This document shows, piece by piece, positions 9,901 to 20,000 of a stretch of DNA of 64,000 nucleotides. A model generated the notes under the pieces. The model saw only the letters and a list, made by a program, of their open reading frames with translations. It did no database searches and had not been told where the DNA came from. The translations under genes were made by a program, and so were the position numbers. The stretch lies in the NCBI GenBank assembly GCA_029243165.1, contig JAQWSN010000027.1:62001-126000 (forward strand), given 5' to 3'. The DNA is from Flavobacteriaceae bacterium (lineage in GTDB: Bacteria; Bacteroidota; Bacteroidia; Flavobacteriales; Flavobacteriaceae). Each line of letters starts with the position of its first letter. Positions within the stretch are counted from its first letter, which is position 1.

Positions 9901-11221
9901 CATTCGCACGATCTTCTCCTTCTTCTCCATGCCGCATCAATTCAATGTAAAAATCGGCTCCAAACTCAGCATGCCACCATTGCAAAGCCTCTTCTGCCTG
10001 CCGATCCCCAATATTTAGAATTTTTGAGGGCACTTCTCCATAAGTGTTTCCCGTCAGAACAATCAAATCTTCCTTGTACTGCTTTATCAATTCACGATCA
10101 ATCCTAGGGACATAATAAAATCCAGAAACATAGGCTGCTGAAGTTAGCTTTGCCAAGTTGTGATATCCTCTTTTGTTTTTTGCCAAAAAAACAATCTGAT
10201 ATCCATCGTCTCTTCTGGTCTTATCCAAATGATCCTCACAAACGTAAAATTCGCAACCGATGATGGGTTTGATTTTTTGTTCAGCCTCCTTGTTGTAGGC
10301 ATTCAAAGCTTTAATAAAATGAAAAGCACCCATTAAATTGGCATGATCTGTAAGTGCCACAGCAGGCATCTTGTACATGGCAGCCGCCTCAACTAACTGA
10401 CTAATTCTTGAAGTAGCTTGCAGAACCGAAAACTGACTGTGGTTGTGAAGATGGACAAAAGAAGCTTCTGTCAAAATTCCTTCCTCAATATTTCCTGTTT
10501 GTTGGGGTGTTGAAGGACTTACTTCTTTTTTTAACTTTTTTGATGCCTCCTTTAGGTTTTGATGTTGAAGCCCGATCAGTTTAAAAGCATGTGGATGGGC
10601 TTTCAATTCGGCGACTAACTCAGCGGAGGTCAAAACCTGTGGGTGTAGCTTGTCTTGACGTATCAATTCTAAAAAAGCTCTGGAGGTAGCCTCTACATCA
10701 GCTGTGGCATTATGCGCCTCTTCAAAACTCTGTTGAAATAAAAAATGATAGAGTTCCCCTAAAGTTGGCAATTTAAATTTCCCCCCACGACCCCCAGGGA
10801 GTTGGCACAACTGAGCGGTCTCCTCAGTACATGTATCGATTACGGGCTTCTCTTCTAAAGGGTCCGACAAACCTGCTCTTAAAAATTCTGCCCCCATAAT
10901 GTTTCGGTCGAAGGAAACATTGTGACCTACAATGTAATGGACTCCGTCTAATGCCTTTTGGAAATCAGCCAAAACGGTGGCCAAAGAGACACCTTCGGCC
11001 ATAGCCAAAGCTGTAGAAATTCCGTGAATCTGTTCCGAGTCAAAAGGTATGGTGAAATCTTCAGGCTGAATCAAATAGTCCTGATGCGCTACTAATCCAC
11101 CTTTCGAATCGTGAATTTGCCAAGCAATCTGGATACACCGTGGCCAGTTTTCACTGTCTGTTAAAGGTGCATCCCAGCGCTTGGGCAATCCTGTAGTCTC
11201 GGTGTCAAAAATCAAATACAT
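6911..11221 (-). CDS. dnaE: DNA polymerase III subunit alpha with N-terminal DnaQ-like exonuclease domain
   Basis: Replicative DNA polymerase of 1,436 residues. Residues 1 to about 185 form a DEDDh 3'-5' exonuclease domain: FDTETTG with D6 and E8, then HNVSFD, and HNATADVEAT with the late His/Asp. A PHP domain starts near residue 255 (HLHNHS, later ALTDHANL). The polymerase core has the catalytic PDIDIDFDDEGR near residue 667, followed by the fingers, helix-hairpin-helix and OB regions. QTSLF in the C-terminal third looks like the internal beta-clamp-binding motif. Proofreading is thus built into the alpha subunit, an arrangement common in Flavobacteriia, rather than supplied only by a separate epsilon subunit. 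The start is the ATG directly before YLIFDTETTG. Confidence 0.97.
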   Translation of the reverse strand: MYLIFDTETTGLPKRWDAPLTDSENWPRCIQIAWQIHDSKGGLVAHQDYLIQPEDFTIPFDSEQIHGISTALAMAEGVSLATVLADFQKALDGVHYIVGHNVSFDRNIMGAEFLRAGLSDPLEEKPVIDTCTEETAQLCQLPGGRGGKFKLPTLGELYHFLFQQSFEEAHNATADVEATSRAFLELIRQDKLHPQVLTSAELVAELKAHPHAFKLIGLQHQNLKEASKKLKKEVSPSTPQQTGNIEEGILTEASFVHLHNHSQFSVLQATSRISQLVEAAAMYKMPAVALTDHANLMGAFHFIKALNAYNKEAEQKIKPIIGCEFYVCEDHLDKTRRDDGYQIVFLAKNKRGYHNLAKLTSAAYVSGFYYVPRIDRELIKQYKEDLIVLTGNTYGEVPSKILNIGDRQAEEALQWWHAEFGADFYIELMRHGEEGEDRANEVLIQFSKKHNIPLIATNNTYYTNKEEANAHDILLCVKEGEKQATPIGRGRGFRYGFPNQEYYFKSQDEMKVLFQDLPEAILNIDEIVSKIEPFELAREVLLPKFEIPVEYQDTTGEEDKEGENNYLRFLTYEGAKERYAELTEEIKERINFELDVIANTGYPGYFLIVQDFIAAARSMDVSVGPGRGSAAGSVVAYCLKITNIDPIEYDLLFERFLNPDRVSMPDIDIDFDDEGRGRVMDYVIEKYGSNQVAQIITYGTMAAKSSIRDTARVLDLPLGEADRIAKLLPNIKLSKIFNSTDQELKEKLRADEVLRVNEIKNLAEEESLSGETIQQAKVLEGSLRNTGTHACGVIITPDDITQFVPVATAKDSDLYVTQFDNSVVEDAGLLKMDFLGLKTLTLIKDTVKLVKYKYNEDLDPDTFPLDDQKTYELFQRGDTVGIFQYESAGMQKYLKDLKPTVFADLIAMNALYRPGPLEYIPSFVDRKNGQEEISYDLPVMAEYLEETYGITVYQEQVMLLSQKLAGFSKGDADVLRKAMGKKIFALLQKLKPQFINGGKANGHPEEVLEKIWKDWEAFAAYAFNKSHSTCYAWIGYQTAYLKAHYPAEYMAAVLSNNMNDIKQVTFFMEECRRMGLKVLGPDVNESFYKFTVNDQQAIRFGMGAIKGVGRGAVETIIEQRKEQKYTSIFDLVKRIDLRAANKKAFENLVLAGGLDSLSNVHRAQYFNPDGDGITFLEKALRFGAKYQENLNSSQTSLFSDATNETYQDLTIPNCESWTNLIRLKKEKEVVGIYISSHPLDDFTHEMKHFMNISLNHLGDLSHLVRRELSLGGIVNDVQHLESRNGKGWARFTLEDFTDQYEFRIFGEDYLKYRHFLVVNQFIRVRISIREGWTNRETGKVGAPRMQYLQFEMLQNTIETNAKKLTLQLDIHQLKEEQILILQDNLKSYKGDQSLYFSVYDSKKKVKLMLNSKKQKVKITSDLLQYLDQESWHYKLN

Positions 11222-11396
11222 CCTAACGAAAATAGCAAATAATTACGGGGGTTGAAAAAGGAGTTGTACGGACTTATTAACGGTTTTAAAATTCTGATTT
11301 CTTTAATCACTGAAAACCCTTTAAAACGAATAAAATTTATGGATTGTGAATATAAATTCTGGATTTGTACCTTTAACTTGAAAAAGAAAAAAACGT

Positions 11397-12398
11397 ATGC
11401 CACTGCTGGAATTTACCTCCAAGGGAATTTACTGTAAACAAGCCGACGTCTATCTGGATCCCTGGCGGGGAGTAGATAAAGCCCTTGTGTCGCACGGGCA
11501 TTCCGATCATGCACGTTGGGGAAGCCAACACTACATTACCCAAGAAATCAATGTCCCTGTTCTAAAACATCGTTTAGGAAGCATAAGTGTTAGCGGCAAA
11601 AAATACAATGAGACCTTTACAATAAACGGTGTTCAATTTTCTTTTCATCCAGCAGGTCATGTACCTGGTTCCTCGCAAATTCGTGCCGAGCATAAAGGGG
11701 AGATATGGGTTTTTACTGGTGATTACAAAACCCAATCGGACGGTATTTCAACCGAATTTGAACCTGTTCCGTGTCATACATTTATTACGGAAAGCACCTT
11801 TGGCCTACCGGTTTTCCAATGGGAAAATCCACGCCAAGTACACGAACAAATCAACCAATGGTGGGCTGCAAATCAGGCTGAAAAAACAACCAGCTTATTG
11901 ATGGGTTATTCATTGGGAAAAGTGCAGCGACTACTCAAACATTTAGATCCTTCTATCGGAAAGATTTTTACCCATGGAGCTAGCGAACACATGACCCAAG
12001 TCCTTCGTCAGTTTATTGATTTTCCAGAAACAGAATTGATTACACGAGACACAACTAAAAAACAAATAGAAGGAAATTTGGTGCTGGCTCCTCCCGCTGT
12101 TTTAGGAAGTGCTTGGGTCAAAAAACTAGGAGTTGTCGCTACAGGATATGCCTCAGGCTGGATGGCATTTCGAGGAGCAAGAAGAAGACGTGCCGTGGAT
12201 CGCGCCTTTGTTTTATCAGATCATGCTGACTGGAAAGGGTTACTCTCTGCAATTAAAGCAACTGGGTGCGAAAACGTAATTACTACACACGGCTACACTG
12301 AAATTTTTGCTCAGTATTTAAACGAGCAGGGGTGGAATGCAAAAACACAAAAAACACAATACGAATCCGAAACAGAGGAAAAAGCACTTGCCGAATGA
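11397..12398 (+). CDS. Ligase-associated DNA exonuclease (MBL fold, beta-CASP type)
   Basis: A 333-residue metallo-beta-lactamase-fold nuclease. The metal-binding motif HGHSDH is near residue 35, further ligands occur in the FTGDYK region, and LSDHADW and TTHGYTE follow near the C terminus. It belongs to the family found beside ATP-dependent ligases in bacteria and related to SNM1/CPSF nucleases, so it probably processes DNA ends. It is the first gene of a four-gene operon; its TGA overlaps the ligase ATG (ATGA at 12395). It is divergent from dnaE across a 175-bp gap in which I find no convincing consensus promoter. Confidence 0.92.
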   Translation: MPLLEFTSKGIYCKQADVYLDPWRGVDKALVSHGHSDHARWGSQHYITQEINVPVLKHRLGSISVSGKKYNETFTINGVQFSFHPAGHVPGSSQIRAEHKGEIWVFTGDYKTQSDGISTEFEPVPCHTFITESTFGLPVFQWENPRQVHEQINQWWAANQAEKTTSLLMGYSLGKVQRLLKHLDPSIGKIFTHGASEHMTQVLRQFIDFPETELITRDTTKKQIEGNLVLAPPAVLGSAWVKKLGVVATGYASGWMAFRGARRRRAVDRAFVLSDHADWKGLLSAIKATGCENVITTHGYTEIFAQYLNEQGWNAKTQKTQYESETEEKALAE

Positions 12399-13981
12399 GA
12401 CGTTTTGCTGCTTTGATTGAAACTCTGGATGCCACCAATAAAACAAATAAAAAGGTAGAGGCACTGAGTCTGTATTTTCAAAATACACCCAAAAAAGATG
12501 CTCTTTGGGCGGTTGCACTTTTATCACATCGACGTCCATCCAGACCCGTAACCACAACTCTTATGCGTACGTGGGCAGCGGAACTTGCAGCATTGCCTGA
12601 ATGGCTGTTTGAAGAAACCTACCACATTGTAGGCGATTTAGCCGAAACCATTGCCTTACTTATTCAAAAAGAAGGTTCGGGAGCTCCTCCCTCTCTATCA
12701 CTATGCATAGAGAATATCATCGCCTTAAAACCCAAAACCGAACAAGAAAAAAAAGATTACATATTAAATCAATGGCAAAACTTAAATCATTTTGAGCGTT
12801 TTGTTTTTAACAAGATTTTGACGGGTGGTTTTCGCATAGGGGTAAGTCAAAAGTTAATGACTCGGGCACTTTCAAAAGCCGTCGCTATTGATGAAACTAT
12901 TTTGGCTCACCGATTGATGGGACAATGGAGTCCGCAAACCACAACTTTTGATCAACTGATCCTACATCCCAATCCGGAAGATCAGATTTCTCAACCCTAC
13001 CCCTTTTTTCTAGCACACCCTGTAGAGGATCCCTTTTTCAATAAAGAAAACCCTCAGAAGTGGCACGTCGAACACAAATGGGATGGTATGCGTGCCCAAC
13101 TGATTCTCAGAAAAGGAAAACACTTTTTATGGAGCCGAGGAGAAGAGTTGATTACGGATAAATTCCCTGAACTTGAAGTATTGAAAAACAAACTCCCAGA
13201 AGGAACTGTAATTGATGGTGAATTGATTCCTTTTAATGAAAATATTATTGGGAACTTTCAAGAGCTTCAAAAACGTATTGGACGTAAAACAGTTTCCCAA
13301 AAACTACTTAAAGACATCCCCATTGTCTTGATGGCGTACGATTTACTCGAATTAGACGGACTGGATCTACGACCACTTCCACTTAGCGAACGGCAAGAAA
13401 AATTGACCAAACTTTGTCAAGAAAATTGCAGTCCTAATCTGCCTCTTTTGCAATCAAAAATTTATCATTTTTCTGACTGGGAAGCAGTACGAGCAGAAAG
13501 AGAAAAAGCAGATGAAAAACGCAGTGAGGGACTTATGATAAAAAATAAAGAAGCTCCCTATGGTGTTGGTCGAAAAAAGGGAAGTTGGTGGAAGTGGAAA
13601 TCTGATCCGAAAAATATTGATGCCGTTTTAACCTACGCCATGCGTGGTCACGGAAGAAGAACGAACTTGTACACCGACTACACCTTTGCCCTTTGGCATA
13701 AAGGAGCCTTAGTGACTTTTGCGAAAGCCTATTCAGGACTTACAGATGCTGAGATCAAAAAACTAGATCAATTTATTAAACAGAATACATTGGATCGTTT
13801 TGGTCCAGTTCGTCAGGTAAAACCCGCTTTGGTTTTTGAAATTGCCTTTGAAGGAATTGCTCCTTCTTCTCGACATAAAAGCGGCATTGCAGTTCGGTTT
13901 CCAAGAATTTCAAGATGGCGACACGATAAAAAATTGGAAGATGCCAACAGCCTCGACGACTTAAAAAAATTGTTGCCATGA
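12395..13981 (+). CDS. ATP-dependent DNA ligase (repair cluster type)
   Basis: A 528-residue ligase. The ATG at 12395 is preferred over a longer upstream start because it overlaps the previous stop as ATGA and gives the usual N terminus MRRFAAL. The adenylation motif EHKWDG places the nucleotidyl-accepting lysine at residue 228, and the later ligase motifs are seen as DGELIPF, GLMIKNK and KKGSWWKWK. An alpha-helical N-terminal domain precedes the catalytic core and an OB domain follows it. It seals nicks using ATP, in addition to the housekeeping NAD ligase expected elsewhere in the genome. It overlaps the helicase gene by ATGA at 13978. The cluster is thought to act in DNA damage repair. Confidence 0.95.
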   Translation: MRRFAALIETLDATNKTNKKVEALSLYFQNTPKKDALWAVALLSHRRPSRPVTTTLMRTWAAELAALPEWLFEETYHIVGDLAETIALLIQKEGSGAPPSLSLCIENIIALKPKTEQEKKDYILNQWQNLNHFERFVFNKILTGGFRIGVSQKLMTRALSKAVAIDETILAHRLMGQWSPQTTTFDQLILHPNPEDQISQPYPFFLAHPVEDPFFNKENPQKWHVEHKWDGMRAQLILRKGKHFLWSRGEELITDKFPELEVLKNKLPEGTVIDGELIPFNENIIGNFQELQKRIGRKTVSQKLLKDIPIVLMAYDLLELDGLDLRPLPLSERQEKLTKLCQENCSPNLPLLQSKIYHFSDWEAVRAEREKADEKRSEGLMIKNKEAPYGVGRKKGSWWKWKSDPKNIDAVLTYAMRGHGRRTNLYTDYTFALWHKGALVTFAKAYSGLTDAEIKKLDQFIKQNTLDRFGPVRQVKPALVFEIAFEGIAPSSRHKSGIAVRFPRISRWRHDKKLEDANSLDDLKKLLP

Positions 13982-16398
13982 AGAATGTAGAACAATGGTT
14001 TAAGTCTCAAAAATGGAACGCTCAATCGTTTCAAAAACAGTGTTGGAAAGCCTATGCAGCAGGAAAAAACGGGATGCTTCATGCTCCTACTGGAAGCGGG
14101 AAAACCTATGCGCTATGGGGTGGAATTGTGGCAGAAATGACGCAAACGCAAAAACCTCCAAAAGGACTTAATGCCCTCTGGATCACTCCCCTTCGTGCTT
14201 TGGGTGTAGAGATTCAGAAATCAACTCAAAAAATGCTAGCCGATTTTAATCCTGAACTCCATGTAGGACTTAGAACCGCAGATACTCCACAAAATCAACG
14301 AGCAAAACTTTTAAAAACACCCCCCTTTGGGTTGGTGAGTACCCCAGAGAGTGTTCATGTTCTTTTGGCAAATAAAAATCACCAACGCTATTTCAGCCAG
14401 CTTAAAGTAGTTGTAGTGGACGAATGGCACGAACTTTTAGGAAGTAAAAGAGGGGTACAAGTAGAATTGGCTTTAGCTTACTTGCGTTCGCTACTTCCCA
14501 ATCTAAAAGTTTGGGGTATTTCAGCCACACTAGGTAACAAAGAATTGGCTCGAGAAATTCTTCTCGGGCCTACAGTCAATTTTGCTGTCATAGAAGCTAA
14601 AATTCAAAAAAAAATTAGAGTTCATTCGTTACTCCCCAAAACCATGCAACGATTCCCTTGGCGGGGTCATTTGGGAATCCATTTACTCCCACAAGTGCTG
14701 AAAATTGTTCAAAAAAATAAAAGCACCCTTATCTTCACCAATACTCGTGCGCAATGTGAAATTTGGTTTCACCGGATTTTAGAAGCCTCTCCCGAATTGG
14801 CTGGATCAATTGCCATGCACCACGGTAGTATCGATAAAAAAATTCGCCTCTGGGTCGAGGAAGCCTTACGAAATGAAACGCTGAAAGTAGTGGTTTGTAC
14901 CTCGAGTTTGGACTTAGGAGTTGATTTTAGCCCTGTGGAAAACTGCATCCAAATTGGAAGTCCAAAAGGAGTAGGACGATTTATTCAACGTGCCGGACGT
15001 AGCGGTCATCAGCCCAAAGCTGGGAGTTCTATTTATTTCTTACCGACCCATGCCATGGAACTAATCGAGTCGGTAGCTTTACAAAAGGGCATTAAAAATC
15101 AACAAATTGAAGACCGTATTCCCTACCTCAATAGCTACGATGTTCTGATTCAGTTCCTGATGACCTTAGCCGTAGGAGCCGGTTTTGATCCTGTAAAAAT
15201 CTATCCTGTTGTAACCTCCAGTTTTTGTTTTCAAGCACTTGATCAAGAGCGTTGGCGGTGGATTCTCAACTTTTTGATACGAGGAAGTCAATCCTTACAA
15301 CACTATGACGAATACAAAAAATTAATTTCCTCAGAGGAAGGCTTACTCAAAGCTGCCAATAAAGGGATTGCACTCCGGCATCGCCTGTCAATGGGGACCA
15401 TCGTAAGCGGAAATGATTTGAAAATCCGCTACCAAAAAGGGGGGTATTTGGGTTCCATTGAGGAATGGTTTATTGCCAAATTAAAACCCGGAGACACTTT
15501 TGCTTTTTCAGGAAAAAATCTCGAACTCTTACGTATTCAAAAAATGGAAGTAATCGTAAAAAAATCCAAAGTAAAGCAAGCTAAAATACCTGCATGGATG
15601 GGAGGTCGAATGAGTTTTAGTGCGCATTTAAGTGATTTGCTAAAAGAAGCACTTTTTGAAGATCAAAATAAAACTACACGAGAATTTCAATCCTTACTTC
15701 CTGTTTTTGATCAACAAAAAAAGGAGTCTGTAGTTCCCCAACCCCATGAATTACTCATTGAACGTTTCGAGACCAAAGAGGGGTTTCATACTGTTTTTTA
15801 TCCTTTTGAGGGATACGCACTTCACGAAGCCATGGCTAGTCTATTGGCCTATCGAATTAGTTTACTTTCACCCATTTCCTTTAGTATGTCTTACAACGAT
15901 TACGGATTTGAATTACTTTCCGATCAAGCCTTTAGCCAGGAAGCTTTTATGGACAACAACCTTTTTTCTTCAGAACATCTTTTTGAAGATCTTGTACAAA
16001 GTATTAATATCTCAGAAATGGCAAGAAGAAGATTTCGAGACATAGCGGTAATTTCAGGATTAGTTTTTCAAGGGTTTCCAAACAAACCTATCAAATCAAA
16101 ACATTTACAATCAGGATCCCAATTATTTTTTGAAGTCTTTAAAGACTACGAGCCTGATAATTTGTTGTACCAACAAGCCATCGAAGAAACTTTTGATCAC
16201 GGAATGGAACGCGGAAGGATGCAACTCGTATTTGAAGCATTGGAACAAAAAACCATTGTATGGAAAAATTGTTCCCAACCTACTCCATTTTCTTTTCCAC
16301 TAATTACGGATCGTATGCGCTCTAAGCTCTCTTCTGAAAGTGTAGAAGATCGTATTAAAAAAATGTATTTGCAACTGGAAAAAGCGGCAACAGAATGA
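13978..16398 (+). CDS. Ligase-associated DEXH-box DNA helicase (Lhr-like)
   Basis: Superfamily 2 helicase of 806 residues. Walker A is APTGSGKT (Lys42) and the Walker B DEXH box reads DEWH near residue 148. The ISATLGN motif and a RecA-like second domain (VVCTSSLDLGVDF, QRAGRSGH) follow. The remaining ~400 residues match the layout of Lhr-type helicases. It is likely to unwind or remodel DNA for the neighbouring exonuclease and ligase. Start and stop both overlap neighbours by four bases, so the four genes are probably translationally coupled. Confidence 0.94.
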   Translation: MKNVEQWFKSQKWNAQSFQKQCWKAYAAGKNGMLHAPTGSGKTYALWGGIVAEMTQTQKPPKGLNALWITPLRALGVEIQKSTQKMLADFNPELHVGLRTADTPQNQRAKLLKTPPFGLVSTPESVHVLLANKNHQRYFSQLKVVVVDEWHELLGSKRGVQVELALAYLRSLLPNLKVWGISATLGNKELAREILLGPTVNFAVIEAKIQKKIRVHSLLPKTMQRFPWRGHLGIHLLPQVLKIVQKNKSTLIFTNTRAQCEIWFHRILEASPELAGSIAMHHGSIDKKIRLWVEEALRNETLKVVVCTSSLDLGVDFSPVENCIQIGSPKGVGRFIQRAGRSGHQPKAGSSIYFLPTHAMELIESVALQKGIKNQQIEDRIPYLNSYDVLIQFLMTLAVGAGFDPVKIYPVVTSSFCFQALDQERWRWILNFLIRGSQSLQHYDEYKKLISSEEGLLKAANKGIALRHRLSMGTIVSGNDLKIRYQKGGYLGSIEEWFIAKLKPGDTFAFSGKNLELLRIQKMEVIVKKSKVKQAKIPAWMGGRMSFSAHLSDLLKEALFEDQNKTTREFQSLLPVFDQQKKESVVPQPHELLIERFETKEGFHTVFYPFEGYALHEAMASLLAYRISLLSPISFSMSYNDYGFELLSDQAFSQEAFMDNNLFSSEHLFEDLVQSINISEMARRRFRDIAVISGLVFQGFPNKPIKSKHLQSGSQLFFEVFKDYEPDNLLYQQAIEETFDHGMERGRMQLVFEALEQKTIVWKNCSQPTPFSFPLITDRMRSKLSSESVEDRIKKMYLQLEKAATE

Positions 16399-17033
16399 AC
16401 GTTCAAATCAATAACAATCATTTCATCTTGCATCCGAGTGGTGCCGTTTATTGGGAAGAAAAGCAAACCTTACTTCTCGCAGATGTACACTTGGGAAAAG
16501 TGGCTCATTTTCGGAAAAACGGGATCGCTGTTCCCCGTAAGGCTGAAGGTTCTTTTTATCAGAAAATGGAAGTCATTGGCTCTCGCTTTTCAATAGAACG
16601 CATTCTCTTTCTGGGAGATTTGTTCCACAGCTTTCAAAATAACGAATGGTATTTGTTCGAAGCCTGGGTCAAACAACAAACGTTTGAGATGGTTTTAATT
16701 ACTGGAAATCATGACGTTATCCCCGCATGGAAATTTGAAGCGCTTGGACTTACGGTAGAAAAGCAACGAGAAGAAGCAACTTTTTTCTTTTGCCACTTTC
16801 CAAATCCAAAAACAAAACGTTTTGTTTTTTGCGGACATTTACATCCTGGAGTACGGCTCACTGGTGTGGGCAAACAGCAACTAAAACTCCCGTGTTTTTA
16901 TCAAAGTTTTAATCAACTTATTCTCCCGGCTTTTGGAGCGTTTACGGGCTTACATCTGGTCAAGCCCAAAGTAGAAGAACGCATCTATGTAACCACAGGA
17001 AAAGAAGTAATGGAGGTGAAAAAAACTTCTTAA
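16395..17033 (+). CDS. pdeM: Ligase-associated DNA damage response endonuclease PdeM
   Basis: Calcineurin-like metallophosphoesterase of 212 residues and last gene of the ligase cluster. The two-metal motifs are complete: LADVHLGK, FLGDLFHS, ITGNHD, CHFP and FCGHLHPG. There is no signal peptide. The ATG at 16395 overlaps the helicase stop. In this operon it is expected to be a nuclease or phosphodiesterase acting with the exonuclease, ligase and helicase; its substrate is not evident from sequence. Confidence 0.93.
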   Translation: MNVQINNNHFILHPSGAVYWEEKQTLLLADVHLGKVAHFRKNGIAVPRKAEGSFYQKMEVIGSRFSIERILFLGDLFHSFQNNEWYLFEAWVKQQTFEMVLITGNHDVIPAWKFEALGLTVEKQREEATFFFCHFPNPKTKRFVFCGHLHPGVRLTGVGKQQLKLPCFYQSFNQLILPAFGAFTGLHLVKPKVEERIYVTTGKEVMEVKKTS

Positions 17034-17078
17034 TTCGTTACATCAAAGTTTTCCCAAAAAGCGGTATTTGTTTTCACT

Positions 17079-20000
17079 TTGTCCAGTCTGGATTGTTCCT
17101 TTTTAAAACTTATTTGGTTAAATCTTAAAGGTATTAAATTATCTTTACCAAAAAAAGCAATCAATACACTGTTAAATTCATTTGACGGGCTTGCTTCTCA
17201 AAAAGCACTTGAATCGGCGTTTTTTGAGAAAACTTGTGTCCATTTACGAGGTTTGGTGGGTTCTGGGATGAGTTTTCGAGTGGCCTCTGCCTTTCAAAAA
17301 AACCAACAGTTTTTGCTGCTGGTGTTGGATGATCCTGAACAAGCAGCCTATTGTTTGAATGATTTAGAGCGCTTACTCTCTCCCAATGAAGTGCTTTATT
17401 TTCCAGCAAGTTACCGCCAACCTTATGCTCCGGAAACTACAGACAATGCCAATATTCTTTTAAGAGCAGAGGTTCTAAAAAAACTAAGTACTTCTAAAAA
17501 ACCCAGGATCGTCGTTACTTATCCACAGGCTGTTTTTGAAAAATTGATTTCCCACAGGACGCTAAAGCGCATTGGTTTAACCTTAAAAAAAGATCATGTT
17601 GTTCCACTTTCTCATCTCAACGAGCGTCTTTTTGAAATGGGTTTTGAACGGGTTGACTTTGTTGCAGAACCCGGTGAATTTGCGGTCAGAGGGGGAATTA
17701 TTGATGTGTTTTCTTTTGCCTACCAACATCCCTACAGAATTGAATTTTTTGATGATACCCTAGAACGTCTTTCCAGTTTTCAAGTTGAAAATCAAAGGTC
17801 GATTGCAGCTTATGACACCATCGAGATCTTACCTGATACTTCCAATTTAGAAACTACGGATCATCGTAAAACCATTTTGGAATTTTTTCCCTCCAACAGC
17901 AGTTTTATCTTTGGAAATTTAGATAAAATTACCCGTCAGCTCAAAACGTTCTACAACAAAGCCAAAGAAACCTACAAAAGTGAAGGAATCGAATCCCAAT
18001 ACCCTCCAGAAACTCTTTATGTGAGTCCTGAAGAATGGATTGCAGACTGTAAAGAAAAATCATTATTTCTTTTAGAGCGTTCGGATCAAATGGATGTGAG
18101 TCGTCAAATTTCATTCAAACAAAGTCCACAACCCGCCTTTAATAAAAAATTTGATTTGCTTATTGAGTACCTCAATAAAAACAACGAAAAAGGATATCAA
18201 AATACCCTGTTTTGCAGTCATGAACAGCAGGCAAAACGCTTTCATGATATTTTTCAAGAGCAAGAAGAAACGGTTCATTACACAACCCAAGTGCTCCCTA
18301 TTTTTGAAGGTTTTGAAGACATCGAAGCGCAATGGGCTTGTTTTTCAGATCATCAAATTTTTGAACGCTATCACAAGTTCCGATTGAAGTCAGATCGCAC
18401 TAAAAAACAAGCGCTCAGCCTAAAAGAACTTACCCAAATGGAGGTCGGTGACTATGTGACCCACATTGACCACGGTATTGGGAAATTTGGAGGACTCCAA
18501 AAAATTGAGGTTGAAGGAAATACCCAAGAGGCCATTAAATTAATTTATGGAGAGCGAGATATTTTATACCTAAGCATTCACTCTCTTCACAAAATTAGCA
18601 AGTTTAACGGTAAAGATGGGGCACCTCCCAAGTTGTACAAACTGGGATCAAAAGCGTGGAAGGCACTCAAGCAAAAAACCAAAAAACGTGTTAAAGAAAT
18701 TGCATTTGACCTGATTCAACTTTATGCCAAACGAAGACAAAAGATTGGATTTGCCTACCCTCCGGATAGTTATTTACAATGGGAACTTGAAGCCTCTTTT
18801 TTGTTTGAAGACACTCCGGACCAAAGCAAGACTACTGCTGCCATAAAAAAAGATATGGAATCTACCCAACCCATGGATCGTCTTGTATGTGGAGATGTTG
18901 GATTTGGGAAAACAGAGCTAGCCATACGTGCTGCTTTTAAAGCAGTAGACAATAGTAAACAAGTAGTGGTTCTGGTACCAACCACCATATTGGCCTTTCA
19001 GCATTTTAAAACCTTTTCTGCACGCCTCAAAGCCCTCCCTGTTCGGGTAGATTATCTGAATCGTTTTCGATCTACCAAAGACAAAAATCAAATCTTGAGT
19101 GATCTTGCTGAAGGTAAAATTGATATTCTCATCGGTACGCACCAATTGGTAAATAAGAATGTTACATTTAAAGATTTAGGTCTTTTGATTGTTGACGAAG
19201 AACAAAAATTTGGTGTGGCTGTCAAAGAAAAAATTCGCTCTCTAAAAGCCAATATTGACGTGCTAACCCTCACTGCCACCCCCATACCTCGAACCCTCCA
19301 ATTTAGTCTGATGGCAGCACGAGATTTATCCGTCATCGCTACTCCTCCTCCCAATCGCTATCCCATAGAGAGCGAAGTGATTCGCTTTAGCGAACTCCAA
19401 ATACGCGATGGAATACTCTACGAACTTCAGCGCGGAGGACAAGTCTATTTTATTCATAATCGAGTAGAAAATATCAACGAGGTTGCTGGACTGATTCAAC
19501 GTTTGGTCCCCGATGCCCGCGTGGGTATTGGTCATGGACAAATGGAGGGAAACAAACTCGAAAAAACACTTTTGGGCTTTATGGAAGGGGAATTTGATAT
19601 TCTCATCGCTACTACCATCATCGAGAACGGTTTGGACGTTCCCAATGCCAATACAATGTTTATCCACAATGCTCAAAATTTTGGTTTAAGTGATCTTCAC
19701 CAAATGAGAGGTCGTGTAGGAAGAAGCAATAAAAAAGCATTTTGTTATTTCCTAACTCCTCCCCTGAGTGCTATGAGTAGTGATGCTCAGAAAAGGATTA
19801 AAACAATTGAACAATTTTCAGCCTTAGGTTCAGGAATTCAAATTGCCATGAAAGATCTAGAAATTCGTGGTGCAGGAGATTTGTTAGGAGGAGAACAAAG
19901 TGGCTTTATCAATGAAATTGGATTTGAAACCTATCAAAAAATCTTGCAAGAAGCTATTGATGAATTGAAGGAAAATGAATTTAAAACGCTTTATCAAGAA

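Noticed and set aside
11212-11437. Short frames in the dnaE-exonuclease gap
   Set aside because: AT-rich, no recognisable composition or motif, and overlapping the start regions of both flanking genes.
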